Counted from the first letter of the stretch, positions 11,425-24,724 are shown. The stretch is DNA of 64,000 nt from Psococerastis gibbosa (GCA_963971405.1 OZ020484.1:13144001-13208000), one strand, 5' to 3'. Translations and numbers: made by a program. The notes: a model not told the origin generated them from the letters alone.

Positions 11425-13710
11425 GATTATCGCTCGATATATTATTTCCACAGCTGTACAGGTATTCGCAATGTCTGAATTAATTCTCTAATGCATTTCC
11501 TTTTGTTGTTGTATTTGTTACAACTCCAAAAGTAGCATAATTTCAGCTGAAACATGGGGAGAGGCGCCGGGATGAGGGTGTGTATGAGTAAGCTGAATAA
11601 GGTATTGCAGGATACTTCGTTTACGCCATATTGATGCATTGCAAACTCAGTTTTTGGCCCTTTGTTCTTCGTGGACAAAATTCACATGAAAATCGAATGT
11701 ATCATATGTACAGGATAAAGCGTTGTATGTTGATTTGCATGAAGAGAAATCTCATCGAGGGTTTTACTTCCGATACGCGTCAAAATCACGCGGCGTCATC
11801 CATCACGTTTAAGCTTGGTCTTAACCGTTAATCGGCGTCACTATAACGAGCCCATAATGACGTATTTACATATCCCAAACCTCATCTACCCCAAAAACTT
11901 CTCTTTGTTCGACGATCCCTAAAAATTTACATGTAAAACTGTTAATGTGCGTCAATTTATATTTGGGTACTTTGATTGCAAAGACTTGTATTATTAATAA
12001 TTTGAAATGGTTGTTTTGGAAATGACAAAAGAAATCGATCTGTCAAAATTTTTTATCGATTTCAGTCTCATGCAATTAACAATGCTTCTTTGATGGTGAT
12101 TTTGAAGTATTGACGGGTCTGTGACCACCAGCTGGTATTGCAACTCAGCTGCATATTATTCACTTATTTTACCTGCGACTGTCAACTAGCTATTTTTCTT
12201 CAATTGTTTTACTAAGTACTTGTCTAGCGTTTGGAAACCCTTTCGTCTAAAATTCTATCAGAATTATTTTAAATTCTGTCTTGTTAAAGACGCTTCTCGG
12301 CTTGATATAATTTCATGTTTAAATAGATTTGATATTTTTACTATTTCATCCCGCATGTTTAGGAGGATAAACTTAAAAAAATAGTTGAGACTTGAGAGGC
12401 TGCACTGCAGCTAAATACTACCTAAATTTGTTTTAAAAATAATGTTACAATTTGTAATTTCCTACCAAACATGGCCATCAGCATAGCTTCAGCTTGTGGA
12501 TTTGTGGAAACACAGAGAGGAAATCGGAATCTCTAACTTAGAACTACTTGCTAAAATGAACAATTAGAACATGGTGCACCCTACTCCAGCAATGTTTGAT
12601 GGTCTCATCAATGACTACGTACATGCCTGGGCGTCACTAGTACAACCTAAATTATTGCTAATAAGCGTTCATAGTGCGCACTGAATTATCGACTCCATAA
12701 CTGTCAGAACTACTAGTATGTTGTGGGTCACAACTCAGAGAATGTGAACTGAACCGATTTGAAACAATTCTGGTAATCGAGCAAATATACAAGTAACTAC
12801 CGTACCTAATTCAAATTTCGTAAAAATTTGTAAATTTGAAAATAAAGGAGCAAAACCCAGCGGATGTATACCTATTGATGCATTAAAATTGCAAATTTAC
12901 ATTTTACAACAACTAGGAAAATTTAACTCTATGAATTTAGTAACCTTTCTGGAATCGCCCACAGAGCAGTCAGGTATTCTATTAACTTTTAATTTTTTTC
13001 ACAACCTTGCAAGTTACCATAGCGACTGCGACGCTCACCTATATATGATGAGGTATAGATGCTCGACTGTCTATCCGATAAGTATCGTAACTTCATTAGA
13101 GGATATTTCGGATGTACCACTATTATTCGTTGTTAGAGATACTGAGTTGCTAAAAACGAAAAAGTGGAGCATGCCCCCTGCTGACATCTAGTCATTAACG
13201 ACCTGACACCCCGCCCTTCTGTTTATTGCCCTTTTTATTACCTCAGAAAAATAAAATTGTAATCTGATTGATTTATTTGGAGCCACAAATAATTTTCACA
13301 TGGTCACAAGGTCGTTAAATATCCCCTTTATTATTGTTTTCCACTGGCATTAGAACAAATTTTTGTCATCGCTTTTAAATTTTTCTACTTCCCAATAATT
13401 TTATTTTACAACAGAGAAGTCTCGTTTTTTTGGATGTCGTATATCTTTCAGAACGATCGTTCGTCACGGTCCAATAGGTGGGGTTCGCCAGTTGGGATTA
13501 GAGACAATTACTTCAAAGGCAGGCACACAGATGCTGTTAAATTGTTTGCATTCTTATGGGGATTACGAGTTTTACGAATTTGGTAAAATTGACTTTTCTG
13601 GCAGATCGAAATCGGAATATTTCGAAATTTACCCTAGTTGCTAAAAAGGTTTGCCCTTGATAGAAGGCTGTGGAAGCGCATAATTATGTCGTACCGACCC
13701 CGGGGATATG
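11425..13710. other. No gene supported; one unexplained 100-codon ORF
   Basis: The ORF at 12889-13191 (plus) is the longest and matches no family I know; it has no neighbouring promoter or duplicated copy. The rest is AT-rich with no TIR pair seen. Confidence 0.4.
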
Positions 13711-14229
13711 GTGCGGAAAAAGTAAAAAAGGTAACGTAAGGTTTATAAATATCCCATGGGAAAGCCAAGTCAAATTTAAAGGGAGAAAGAACGTATAAAA
13801 ATTAATCGTACAAGCCATAATTTCCAATTTTCCATCTAATAATTATTGTATACGCAGTCTATCTAAACAGAGTAGGTATAGCAATGACGATAACGGAAAA
13901 AGTAAAAAGTTAGTAAGATGCTTATATAAACATACCAAGTCAAATTTAAGGGAGAAAGAAAGAGCGCATTAAAACTAATCGTACAAGCCATAATTTCCAT
14001 CTAATAATTACATGCAGTCTATATCTAACAGGGCAGGTACATAGCGATGACGATGACGGTGACGGAAAAAATGAAAACTTAAAAAGGTTCTTTCATAAAC
14101 ATCTCATGGGAAAAACAAGTCAAATCTAAGGGAGAAAGAAAGAGCATATACAAATTCATCGTGTAAGCCATTATTTCCATCTAATAATTATATGCAGTCT
14201 ATCTAAACAGGGCAGGTATAGGGATGACG
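13711..14229. repeat. Tandem repeat, three units of about 170-180 bp
   Basis: Units begin near 13714, 13894 and 14063 with 'cggaaaaa'. Each contains 'agccataatttcca', 'tctaataatta' and 'gcagtctatctaaacag'. Unit spacing is 180 then 169 bp. No coding signal. It is a short minisatellite-like or satellite-derived array. Confidence 0.85.
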
Positions 14230-14234
14230 TTAAG

Positions 14235-15620
14235 CTTCAGTGACAGATAGGGTTTCCTCGCTGTTTTGACAACACCATGACAATCCGCGAATTTCAATCA
14301 AATTTCCATATCAAAATTATCAATTCATATCCGCCATGATTGACTTATCTAATGTGAGAGTAATGTGTTGGATCCCGCTGAGTCATAGGCCTATTGGCAA
14401 AAAGTTGCAAATTAGATAATTATGCACGAAAAGGGTTAGGGCGGACCGATTACCTTTAAATAAGGTCGCTATGAATTTGTTATTAAAGTAGCCTACCTGT
14501 CATGAGTACAATTTCTCTAATATGGCTTGTGAAAACGCAGTGCGTCTTGTTGGAAACTCTAACGTGCAGCACATATTGCAAAAAGGAGGGAGGCAGCTTT
14601 GAACATCTTTTATGATCTGTCCGAATTTCAGCATTTCAAGATTTTTTTTTTTTTTTTGCAGAACAGCACAAAAATATAAAATTAGTGCCACTTTCCCCCG
14701 CCAATTTCAAAAGTTTTTATAGTTTTAATTTTATTGCTCTCTTTTAGATTTTTTTCTGCTTGCGTCTATCGTGGAGGCCCTTTTTAACGGATTTTTTGTG
14801 GGGCCCCGAGGCCTGGGCCACATGGTTAATCCGGCACTGAGTGTACCAATATATACTATTGTTAACTTGGCACATCCGTTACGATCCGTTACGTTTAGTT
14901 CACTAGCTGTGTTACGGTACGTTAATTACTTTATGAACCGGTCCTTGCGTTGTCACACTGAACAATCCTATACAGTTCTCCGTTGTTGATGTGGAAGATT
15001 ATAAAGGTGATTATAAACAAGGTAATTTAAAATTTCACTAGCAAACGAAATTTTGAATTCTCAACGGACAAAGCGTAATTTCACGCAGCCCCAGAATTCG
15101 AAATGAAAAGCTCTACTCTGTTCCGCGCTCCTCCTGTATTCCCCAAACACCCCTAAATCTCAGATTAAAATGTAATCATTTCCCAGCAACTTTTTTTTCA
15201 AAATTTCCGAAGAAATAAAACCTATCACCGTATCCATCGATGAAGTTAGACTAAGCTGGAGGTTTCATTTACGTTTGACCAATAGAAGGAAGAGTCTTTG
15301 TTGACTAAGAGCAAATATCCAAGGGACTGGCGTGTCAGCCACTGACGGGGGTTGGAAGGGTACAATAGCGAATTCTTTTGGCAGAGTTATGGGCCCGTTG
15401 CGAGTAACTTATCTCGAAAAGGATCGTAGGTCGGGAAGATTGACCGCAATTTTCGCTGTCCAACAGGTTAAGACAGTTACGTTAAAATAAAATTCTTTCT
15501 GGCTCTCTTGGGGGTTTCCTCCAAAGCTACTTTCTTAACGCGGGAATAGAAAGAGAACTTGCCTACTTTTGTTCAACACAGAATATTGGTCCCTACCACA
15601 CGACCATTTATTCGTCCTAG
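14235..15620. other. No gene supported
   Basis: AT-rich with a T-tract at 14641-14658. Short ORFs are not recognised. Confidence 0.4.
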
Positions 15621-15624
15621 AAGC

Positions 15625-15795
15625 ATGGACGGATGCAGGGGGTAGCTGCCCCCCCCCAATAAATTTAGTAAATCCATTGAAGCAAACAAATAAATAAATA
15701 TTGACTTTTTTGTTCTATTACTAAGTCAACCTAGTGGAGTTACGGCTATAAAGCCCTCTCTTACACTCAACTAGGAAGGCCCGGGACCGACTGCT
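15625..15795 (-). mobile_element. hAT MITE end plus tRNA-Glu SINE 3' half
   Basis: A partial hAT-type end (15625 to about 15675, 'ggacggatgcaggg' then a C-run) abuts the 3' half of the SINE also seen at 51868-52085, here on the minus strand: 'aagtcaacctagtggagtta' and 'ggcccgggaccg'. The 5' tRNA-like half is missing. Confidence 0.6.
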
Positions 15796-15801
15796 TTACA
15801 T

Positions 15802-16069
15802 CAAGGGCGGATTTAGCCTCTAATTTAGGGGTGGGGGTGGATTATAACATTAAAAAACATTATTATTTTTAATTCCCACTGTAAATCCACATTATCTAGT
15901 GTAAGTTCATTTAATTTGTTTGGGAGGGGGGGGGGGGTGGGGTTCAGAACTACATGTCCTGTAAGTTAATTTAATACGCTCCAATTTAATTGATACAACA
16001 CATCTTTGTTCTATTTTGACCCACAACAACCCCCCACCTCCAAAACAAAATAGCCTGGATCCATCCCTG
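15802..16069. mobile_element. hAT-type MITE, palindromic form
   Basis: Ends are CAAGGGCGGATTTAG and CTGGATCCATCCCTG, matching the hAT TIR consensus seen in the other copies in this window. G-rich and C-rich tracts lie just inside the ends. The interior has parts of the AAT-rich core in both orientations. No TSD is convincing. Confidence 0.65.
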
Positions 16070-16074
16070 CCCAG

Positions 16075-18495
16075 CAGCGGTAGACAAATTATTTCCTAGC
16101 AATTTTTTTTTTTTAACTGAAGGCTAAACAAAATGGACAATGGTCATAGAATTTGGGGGAAAAAAAATTAGTGGTGTCAGTGGTGCTAACTTGTATGGTG
16201 CTCGGGGTGTTTATAAGCATCCCCAACTTTCATGAGAAAGGTGCCTAACACCCCCGCACTGACGGGGCCTACGACTATACATTGTGTTACATACGATATA
16301 CAGCTTCTTGGCTCTTAGGTACTTTGTTTGTTTTAAGATGAAGTATATGCTAAGTATGTACAATACAGTATATTATTTTGTTAGATGTAAGGAAAGCATT
16401 TACCTACCTACGCAGATGATTTGTATCAGTCATGGATAGAGTCAAAAGAATGTTTCTAACGACTGCTTTCAGCATTTCTGCTTTAAGCAATCCTGTCAGT
16501 CAAAAGGATAAGCCTATACTTTATATTTTGCCTTCAGGTACGGGGTACGGTACCTAGCGTACAGCGTAGTAAACTACATAACAGTATACAATACACTGCA
16601 TGCAACCTAAGAGTAGTTACCGCCGTGCCTGGGCATAGCAAATTGATTACTGCCTTAGCCACAAGTCGCAATCCGAAACCATAATTTGTAATCCATCAAA
16701 ATAGGCTTATTATGTATACGTCCCTACATCATTATGTGATATGTCAGTTTCCTTGACAACCGAGGAAAATTAGCTTGTGAACATTATCCGCATGCAGATC
16801 TGATGCTGTCACAAGCTAGGGTTACCTTTTACCTCCTCCAAAACATTTGGAATACCCGTTATCAGTGCCATGTCATTCTTTCTGATTAAAAAACAACAGA
16901 GTAAGCCCAGGATTTTTTTGGGACATCCTTAGAAATTGACGCTCTTATAAATGCATCGTTAAGGGCTTCTACACGGCACTTCCCACATGTTTTTGAGTGC
17001 ATGGGGGGGGGGGCATCCGGTATTCCTTATCGGGAGCTTTTTCCAAAGAGTGGGGGGAACCAAGTCGGTTTATAGATAAAGCAGTTTCATGTGGTCAGTA
17101 AGCCATGAGTCAATTTGATTTTACGAGTGGTTTCAAATAAAAATAAACTGATAAAAATGGCATAAGAATTAACACTGCTCAATGTCGTCCGAATTCAAGT
17201 TATTGTTATTTTATAAGACTTGAGGCGCAACATTTCTTTTGATTAAAACAGTTCTACTTATGGAATATAAATCATAACCTTCCGACCCATGAATCACTGT
17301 ATACCAGGGACGTTCGGTATTTAAGTTTCTGCCGAACTGCGAACTTTCCGTTGGGTGTTGTAAAATGGGTTAATTGTGAGATGGGTCAGTTGTAACAGTG
17401 GACCGAAATGCTCAAAATTCACCCATATGGCCCATATGGGAAATAAAGACAATTGTTTTTCTTTCTTTTAAAAATATGGTCCATAGAAAGTCTTCAGGAC
17501 GTTATTATCTTTATTGCCGCCCTTTGAATTTTCCGCTCTAGTAGCGCAGTCCGCGCCTATTCGGAAATACATCACTACTGTATATACCGTGTATACATGC
17601 GAGGTCGGGACATCTGCACAAATCCAAATCACTTAGGTAGCTTATATCAAACGAAAAATAAATTAAATGTCTTCAATCTATTAAAGTACCTAATCGAAAG
17701 TTTCATTTCCTGGCTATAATGAGTCACAATTTGTGAGGCATATTTGAAGGGCAACTGGGCAAAAGAGTGAAAGACCATGGCTCTTATCGACTCAGATAAG
17801 AGCAGCTAATAACAGAATGAGTAACACCAGGGATATTCAATCCGTTTACAGCTATTGTTGTAGTGTAGCAGTTATGGCTCACTATTTTAGTATTGTATTT
17901 ATGGATTGCACTTAATAAAGGAACAAGTAGAATGCTCAGTGACTCACCATGTTACCATGGCCTATTTTAAAACACTGAGCAGAGCCGGCCAGACAATTTA
18001 CGGTGCAAGTAAGACCGTAGCCAGACATTTTTTTTTTTTTTTGGGGGGGGGGGTCCGTCTGTCGTCACCGGAGGTGAGGTAACCCCAATATAGTTTAAAC
18101 CCCATTCTATCTCGTGTCTCACTGCAAATATTTGGAGGGGGGGGGGGTAAGGATTAAGAAACATACATTATGTATTCTATAGGCGTATTTCCTCCATGGA
18201 TGCGCATCTAAGTAGTAATAACTTCTTTTTCTCTAGTCGCAATCTATCGATTGGTTTGCAGCAAATCTTTCCAACTTTCTATCCATTCTGTCCTGGGGCA
18301 TTGTTCTCTTGAGTTCCAACCGGGTATTTAATGAAAGTTACTATTTTGTGTACATTCGTTAAAATGTGAAAACTAATAGTACGTATTATTTAATTGAATC
18401 TAATTTTCAATATACTTTTTGCAGCTGCCGTCCCCCTGGCTGGCAACGTCCATCAGTATTATAATTCAATGAATAACTACAATACTATTGTATTA
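16075..18495. other. No gene supported; homopolymer tracts
   Basis: Contains G-runs near 17004 and 18045 and a T-run near 18030. A 20-bp piece at 16463-16483 ('ctgctttcagcatttctgc') is shared with 3670. No gene family recognised. Confidence 0.4.
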
Positions 18496-18502
18496 TTGTA
18501 TT

Positions 18503-18747
18503 CAGTGGTGGATCCAGAGGGGGGCCATGCCCCCCCCCCCCCCCGAGAAAAATTAGCGTACACTATATAAAATAGGACATTGTAAACGAAAACTTTAGTG
18601 GTAACATGAATCATGAGTATGTCCAACTGTAAATTAATGTGCCTCACTTCGCTAACAGACACACCAATTGCACAATCGCTAAAAATTAATTTGGCTTCGT
18701 AGCCAACTCCCACTTCTCCCGGAAAATCTGTCCTGGACCCGCCCTTG
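18503..18747. mobile_element. hAT MITE with perfect 8-bp TSD
   Basis: The ends are CAGTGGTGGATCCAG and CTGGACCCGCCCTTG. ATTGTATT flanks both sides (18495-18502 and 18748-18755). An 8-bp TSD plus a CAG-G TIR is diagnostic of hAT. A long C-run sits inside the left end. It has no coding capacity. Confidence 0.85.
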
Positions 18748-19033
18748 ATTGTATTATACATGGAGTCATGGATGATCAGAAACAGTCCAGTACGTAGAGA
18801 ACTGGACTATGAAAATTATAGTTCAGGTTCAAGACTCATCGACATAAAAGAGAAGATGCTGACAGATGCACACAACCTTAATAGGTCTCACCTAACCTTT
18901 ACGGGTAGCCAGTAGGGGAAAACAAGGCTGCCAGGCGCCAAGACGGTCTAGGCGCCAGGTTGACCACACCCTTCCTAATAGATTAGTGGACAGTGATCAA
19001 GAGAGGACCCTTCACCAGTCCCAGGGATTTTTG

Positions 19034-19227
19034 CAGTTGTGGATCCACTGAGGGGGTCACAGGGTCATGACCCCCTCAAGGGACAAAATTAGACAGATTT
19101 AATAACAATACATAGGTGCCGTACTTTTAATTCTAAAAAAAACAGTACACCGATCTAACTATGTTTTAGCAAAGGGAGCCAATTTTGGCAATGACCCCCT
19201 TCAAATAAATGGCTGGATCCGCAAATG
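19034..19227. mobile_element. hAT-type MITE
   Basis: Ends CAGTTGTGGATCCACTGAG and GGCTGGATCCGCAAATG with 'gaccccct' tracts just inside resemble the other copies. The TSD has decayed. Confidence 0.6.
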
Positions 19228-19257
19228 AAATGGACTTATAAGACTGGGGCGAATCGC

Positions 19258-19577
19258 CCGCGGATTTAGCCCATTTAGGGGGGGGGGGTAGCTGAGGGTC
19301 AAAATAGGAAAAACTTATGTAGGATCGACTAAATTAGAGCGTAATAACTTAATTTACAATAGATTTACCAAATTTTGGGGGGGGCAGATACCCCCTACCC
19401 CCCCCCCTGTATCCGTCCTTGGGGGGGGGGGGTGGGTGGGTGTAGTTGTCGGTCTAAATAGAACAAACATATGTATGTAGTATCGATTAAAAAAGAGCGT
19501 AATAAATAAACGTACAACTGATTTACTAAATTTGGAGGGGGGCAGCTGACCCCTGACCCCCCCCTGACTCCGTCTAT
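19258..19577. mobile_element. Two hAT-type MITE copies in tandem
   Basis: Copy one (19258-19421) and copy two (19422-19577) both carry the core 'gagcgtaataa', 'gatttac', and end in a C-run followed by a CCGTC motif. They lie head to tail, sharing a G-run at the junction. This may reflect local duplication or insertion into a copy of the same family. Confidence 0.65.
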
Positions 19578-20814
19578 GCTAGTAGGGTAGTTTTAAAAAT
19601 CTTTTACTATTTAAAACCTAGTGTATTATACAATAAATGTGACATTTTGTATAAAGGACCACAGCTCATGATTGAATGTTAGGTGTTTACTGTTCATATC
19701 CATTCAGAGGGGCCTAGGGCACAAGATAATATGTGCAAGCGTTTAATTTCCCGCCAATTTCAAAACATTGCTTGGACATTGTAAGCAACTTTCACTTTTT
19801 TTATTTAATAAAAAAAAAAAAAAAAAAAAAAAAGTTCTCGTCTGTGGCGCGTGGGACCCGGAATTTTAGGCATTTTTGTGAGGACCGTGAGCCCACTGGC
19901 TGATTAAACAAAAAGTTTTGGGAGGGATGGACGGCAATTTGAAGCTTTGCTATTACAACCCAGTCAACAAAAAAAAACGTAAAAACGTGGCAAATAGACA
20001 CTTGTAGACAGTAATCGACATTTTCGCGCCAATTCCTTTTTTTTAAACTAATGTGCGAAATTATTTGTTTACTCTATGTGATTGGAAATGCTTCTTTATT
20101 TATAGCTTTAGGTGCTTTGGGAGGGGCGGGGGGGGGGCGACCGCTTTAATCCGCAGCTGCGTGGGCCTGTGCCCCAAGTACCCGTGGGTTAATCCGGCAC
20201 AGTATAATCCGTTTGAGTGGTTAACTGGTGAGTTTAGGAAAGGAACTGTGCATTTACAGAGAAGGCGTTGCAGCAAAGCTTATGCAGCGGCATGTACCTC
20301 ATTGTTTACATACGCTTGTTGATAACCAGCTGAACTGATAAAAGCTATTGTGTGCATAGCGCGGCGGCCACCAGACAGCTTGGCGTCGACAATCACGCCA
20401 CTTCCTATCACATGTCGTCGTGTACAGTTACCACGTGCTCCAGCTCTAGTCTTGCTTATTTGGCGATAACGACTTTTTTCTTGAAATGTAAACAATGCTT
20501 TGATATCAGATTTATTCATAATGACAGCACATTGTGCAATCTCTCAGGAAACTGGAAAGTTATTATGGTTAATTCTGTAATGTTTATATATTGAGCGGCG
20601 AGTTGCATTATTAATTAAAATAAAGTCATAAATTTACGCTTTTAAATTAAGGCGCGGTATTTGAAATATTGACTCGTACACGCGCAGTAAATTGCTAAGT
20701 CCGGCTTGTCGCTTGTTGCAACGTGTCAATGGTAATAAGCGTGATACCAGCCACTTCGCAGCCAGTGTAGGTGGACGTCAAGCCTACGTGTCAGTTTGCG
20801 AAAGGCCAAAATAT
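19578..20814. other. No gene supported
   Basis: A-tract at 19810-19833 and a G-run near 20128. Several short ORFs have no recognisable product. Confidence 0.4.
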
Positions 20815-20912
20815 ACAGGGAACAAAACTAATGATGCCCAAAAATTAAGAGAGTCGATACAACTAGGCGTAGATCGTGGGTTCGAAACCCGCCAAGTCCA
20901 GTTTTTCCAGAT
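20815..20912 (+). repeat. tRNA-related SINE fragment
   Basis: A Pol III box B match, GGGTTCGAAACCC (20878-20890), is followed by 'gtccagttttt', a T-run able to act as a Pol III terminator. Two further copies share this tail (49265-49360 and 28965-29065). The 5' half does not fold as a full tRNA, so it is called a SINE rather than a tRNA gene. Confidence 0.55.
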
Positions 20913-20929
20913 CCTCTAATTTCGGTTAT

Positions 20930-21685
20930 GTTATAACGACTAACGAGGAGGTTATCTCTTCAACCAAAGTTAATGTAATGTAACTGTTATATATACCATA
21001 TCCAATAATACTGAGATTATAGAGACTATACATCGAAATGGCCATTGGGCCTTGGGGTGCTCCCATTTGCTCATAAATGTACAACCTTTAAATAAGATAG
21101 GCCTACCTTACTTATGCATAAAAAACATATCTTGAACTCTTGACATTAGTGTTATGGCACTCGTAAGTCGTATGTGGTTAAGAGAACAATGTGTTTAGTA
21201 TAAGCTGCGAAAATGTCCTTCAAAAGGCTGTGCAATTTTCAAAGGGTTTTTGTCAAGGTTTATTGATTTGCTTGTATATCTCCTGTTGAGTCATTTGGCC
21301 TCTAAACCCTGCAGCGCAGCCAAGGGAAATCCGGCCAGTCATCACGGACTTCTTCCGCTGCAGTGAACATTTCAAGGTGATAAGCTTACACCAATATTCT
21401 TAAATCTTAATTACGAGGGCAGCCAACAGCATCAGATTATGCCATGTCTACCATTTACAGGTCCCCGATAAGACGGCAATTTATTGCAATACGATATAAG
21501 TATCTCTCGCTCCCGTGTACTTCTAGGTGCCATTACTTTGTATTGTCTAGACTCGTAGACCAAGGGGCCGGGAACTCCTTTGGAGCCAATTTTCACGGTT
21601 CTAGCGACTCACAAACCTTTTGAGAGCCATACATATTGAAATCAAATAAAGCAGAGTAAGCATTTTAAAGCTTCGACACAATAGA
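20930..21685. other. No gene supported
   Basis: No ORF or repeat recognised. Confidence 0.4.
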
Positions 21686-21687
21686 AG

Positions 21688-21845
21688 GCGTCAACCGACC
21701 TGGGCGCCCGAGAAAAGAGTATCTGCAGCCAGTTATGGAGGATGTCAATACATACTTGGAGCTGAAGAGGGCGTGCCAGGATCGAGGGGAGTGCTGGAGG
21801 CATCAATGCCAAATGTTGCTACCAACCAGCCAGCCCGCTGTAAAT
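21688..21845 (+). pseudogene. LINE C-terminal fragment
   Basis: Codes for a block with 'EGVNRPGRPRKEYLQPVMED' then 'ELKRACQDRG' and 'LLPTSQP', ending in a stop at about 21845. The basic GRPR segment and the KRACQDR block are typical of the extreme C-terminus of endonuclease/reverse transcriptase LINEs. A second copy, on the minus strand, is split by an insertion at 51300-51800. Nothing upstream encodes RT, so it is a short 3' remnant. Its clade is uncertain. Confidence 0.65.
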
Positions 21846-21849
21846 TGAA

Positions 21850-22345
21850 GAAAGAAAGCGCAAAATCTAGCCTACGTGTTCAATGCCTATAGAACGTATT
21901 AGTAGTAAAGTTTTTCATGTTTCTATTTTATTTTATGTTTTTAAATAGGAATTAGTAATTTGTATTTATTTCCTGTGGAAGAGTAGGCATCTAGCCTTAG
22001 CTGAGTGGAGACACACCCGAAGTCCTTCGGGGCCAGGGGTTCCCGACCCCTGGTCTAGACACTAGACATAAACTTCACGCAAAAATAATTGTGCAGTTAG
22101 TGGCGAAGCGTGGGATAATTAACTGCGAGTGTAATGCTTACAAATATTTATTTATGCCGTTAAAAACACGCATCATGATACAGTATATATAGGCCTATAT
22201 CATGTTCTATCTTCATAAAAAGTAAAAATTTGAAAGCAAAAGAGAAAACTTTTAAATTCAACGTGACGAGATTCTTAATTTTGCTTAATCATGCTCATAT
22301 ACAATCTTATTTGCTCGCGCCTTCCTATATAGAATTCAACGAAGC
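21850..22345. other. No gene; part of a dispersed repeat
   Basis: The segment 21985-22060 ('cttagctgagtgga', 'ggggttcccgaccc') is shared with 29990-30030 and 30700-30760, where a hAT MITE has landed inside it. Confidence 0.5.
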
Positions 22346-22439
22346 TCTTAATACATTCTAAGGATTTGTTGAGTGTAATGCGGCATTACATGCGCGGTCC
22401 GCCTCTGAGTACAGTGCATATGCATAGCCACTTTCTTGC

Positions 22440-22720
22440 GAAGACTTCGAATGTAAAATACACTACTTACTAGCCAACACCCACCCTTGGCATGTCGGCC
22501 GTTTGGGTGACACGCCGACCAGTAGCAACGTGCGATTTTTTGGAACTCGTCTTGGTGTGTGGTCGATCGCTGGGCACGACGCGAGGTGTTCTGCGTCCGT
22601 CCGGGGACGTCCACATAGGTCGCATTGTCGCAAGCGCAGGAATCGCGGACTCCAATGCGGTTGAGGTGTGCAGCGAGGTAATCATGGCCCGTCGTGGTCA
22701 TGAACGCCGCAATACAGATG
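22440..22720 (-). pseudogene. I/Jockey-type LINE C-terminal fragment
   Basis: On the minus strand a frame reads 'TGHDYLAAHLNRIGVRDS' and then an acidic/Cys region matching the tail that follows the RNase H domain in I- and Jockey-group LINEs (..DYL..HL.RIGV..S..C..C..). The fragment at 33335-33600 has the same motif. Frame breaks follow within about 30 codons. It is non-functional. Confidence 0.6.
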
Positions 22721-22724
22721 GACT

Positions 22725-23493
22725 GCGTGGAATTGGTTTTAGTAAAATCTGTAAAATGTGTAATTTATGTAAAATACAACCTACTTTCCATGAGTTACAG
22801 CTGTAGGTACCCAACTACTAAAGGTTGACTACGCTGAACAATAATCACTGTTAAGGATGCGCCCTCGCGACATTTGTTGACGTAATCTGTAGCACCATTA
22901 ATTACACAACTGATACTCAGTTTGTCAAATCCTCCTCTACTCGTCTTTACACGCTCCATCATCTTCCCCAGAAACACCACAATTTCTTCAGCGATGCTGA
23001 TTGAAATCTATGCTCGGCAACGTTCAAAAATTGTTGATAAACTTGGGGAAAGGTTTGGAAAGGTTTTTTCTAAACGTTCAGCCGTTAGCTGTGAATATAA
23101 TGAAGTGTTGAAGACGTAGCAAAGGCAAGGCGTGATCCATCTTTTTCCACGTCTTGCAAGCTCGTTAATCACGTTTGTCAAGCCTGCTTTGACGAGTAGC
23201 TGAATGATTTTTCTGTCATCTACAGAAAGTTCAATTTCAAACTTGTCTCGTTTAACTCTTCACCTTTCCTTTTGTATTTCGTCTTGTTCCTTTTTAGTGT
23301 TCCTTTGTTACTAATTACGTAGGAGTTGAGAGAAAGGCGACAAACAAATATAAATGTTAAGGGCGAAAAGACTGAAATCTTATCGATCAATCTGAAATTC
23401 CAATTCACAGCGGCGATGGTAAATCGGGTTCTCTCTTTTTGCGTTGCAATTATTTATTGCAGGTATCGCGTTGAAAAGGGCCAAAAACTGTAC
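22725..23493. other. No gene supported
   Basis: No ORF with a family pattern. Confidence 0.4.
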
Positions 23494-23496
23494 TAA

Positions 23497-23898
23497 GGCG
23501 CTTATTCCACATACGTCAATAGTCAATAGTAAATATGGTATTGACGGACATTTCAATTTTACTCTATGCCATTGTTAAAATTGATCATAGAGTAAAATCA
23601 CGCGTTGCAAACAAAAACAAACTGAAATTGCGTCATGGGACATGTTATGTACAAACATTTTCGATCGATCGGTGAAGGTCGATCATACTTCGGATCTCCT
23701 ACTATTATTAGGTTTTATTAAAAATAATAAGTGTACGAAGAAAACAAATACAAACAAATTTCAAAAATTTGGCGCATACGTGTCAGTAGAAGAAAAGTGA
23801 TCAATAGTTGAAAAAAAATGTGGAATGTAGTGTATCAATGAAATTTTCCGTCAATACCATATTTACTATTGACTATTGACGTATGTGGAATACGCGCC
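23497..23898. mobile_element. Harbinger-type MITE with TAA TSD
   Basis: TIRs of about 55 bp start GGCGCTTATTCCACATACG on the left and end CGTATGTGGAATACGCGCC on the right. TAA flanks both sides (23494-23496 and 23899-23901), the 3-bp TWA duplication of PIF/Harbinger. The interior is non-coding. Copies or relatives are at 2274-2709 and 26336-27411. Confidence 0.85.
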
Positions 23899-23904
23899 TA
23901 ACGG

Positions 23905-24425
23905 AAACTAGCTGCTGTAGGTAACTGATTACCTGCATACCCTAAGGAGTTGTTTGGAATTCACGAGCACTGCTGATTCGCTAACGCTAATTCCGCATGG
24001 TTTTTGTTATTGCCATACCGGAATCCGTCGCAAACGTTCACACTTCCCACACGGGCACCGAATCCAAACAGTAAAGACGAAGCGTATTTGGCGACATTGA
24101 CAGCACTTTGGAACTGACCTGAACCAGCTAAATGTGTGAGCGATATTATCTCTTTGTTTTCCATAATCTCCCTATCAATTTTGAAAATGACCACTCTGCT
24201 GCGTATTATGGAACTCGGATTTGAAACAGTAGCAGCAGTTAATTTTTAAATAACCGGAGTAACAGTGTATTGTATCTGTACTATTGTAGTATTATGCAAT
24301 ACGAGATACAAATGGTCATGCAACCTTAAAACGAGGATGTAATAATAAACCTGGATACGGAACTTGCTTTGATGTGCAATGCTAAGCAGACGCGCAAGAT
24401 ACATTTTTATGACCGTTGCCGCCAT
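23905..24425. other. No gene supported
   Basis: One short minus ORF, 23961-24194, is unrecognised. Confidence 0.4.
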
Positions 24426-24429
24426 TGTG

Positions 24430-24720
24430 TCGTACGATTCTTCAGATTCAGAGGTCAGGGTGAATCTGAGGTACCATATAACAACTAAATCTGCTATATA
24501 TATAAGGACTTTGGGACTTAACCTAAAGACGAAGACAAGACTTATGAATTAATTCTACGTGAATTTCTTTTGAAACGGCACGCGCAGACTAAGATCTTCG
24601 CCCTCCGGGTTGCCATGGTCCCTCCGAGCCTGGTTTTGTCTCTTCGTCTCTAACTCCGGCTGTACAATGGCACCAACTTGGTTCTCCTTGTAACTTGTCA
24701 GTGGTCGTCAGTGTCGTTCG
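24430..24720. repeat. Dispersed repeat shared with 49780-50130
   Basis: Near-identical 'gattcagaggtcagggtgaa' plus 'tctgaggtaccatataaca' occurs here and at 49800-49840, and the two copies then run on with weaker similarity ('cagtggtcgtcag' here, 'cagcggtcgtcag' there). Minus-strand translations of both show a 'TT.D' and 'C.AGIR/VR' pattern, which suggests a transposon coding remnant of unknown type. Confidence 0.5.
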
Positions 24721-24724
24721 TTTT

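Noticed and set aside
12889..13191. 100-codon plus ORF
   Set aside because: No resemblance to a family and no supporting copies or signals.
20878..20890. A functional tRNA gene
   Set aside because: Only box B is convincing; the acceptor and D arms cannot be formed.
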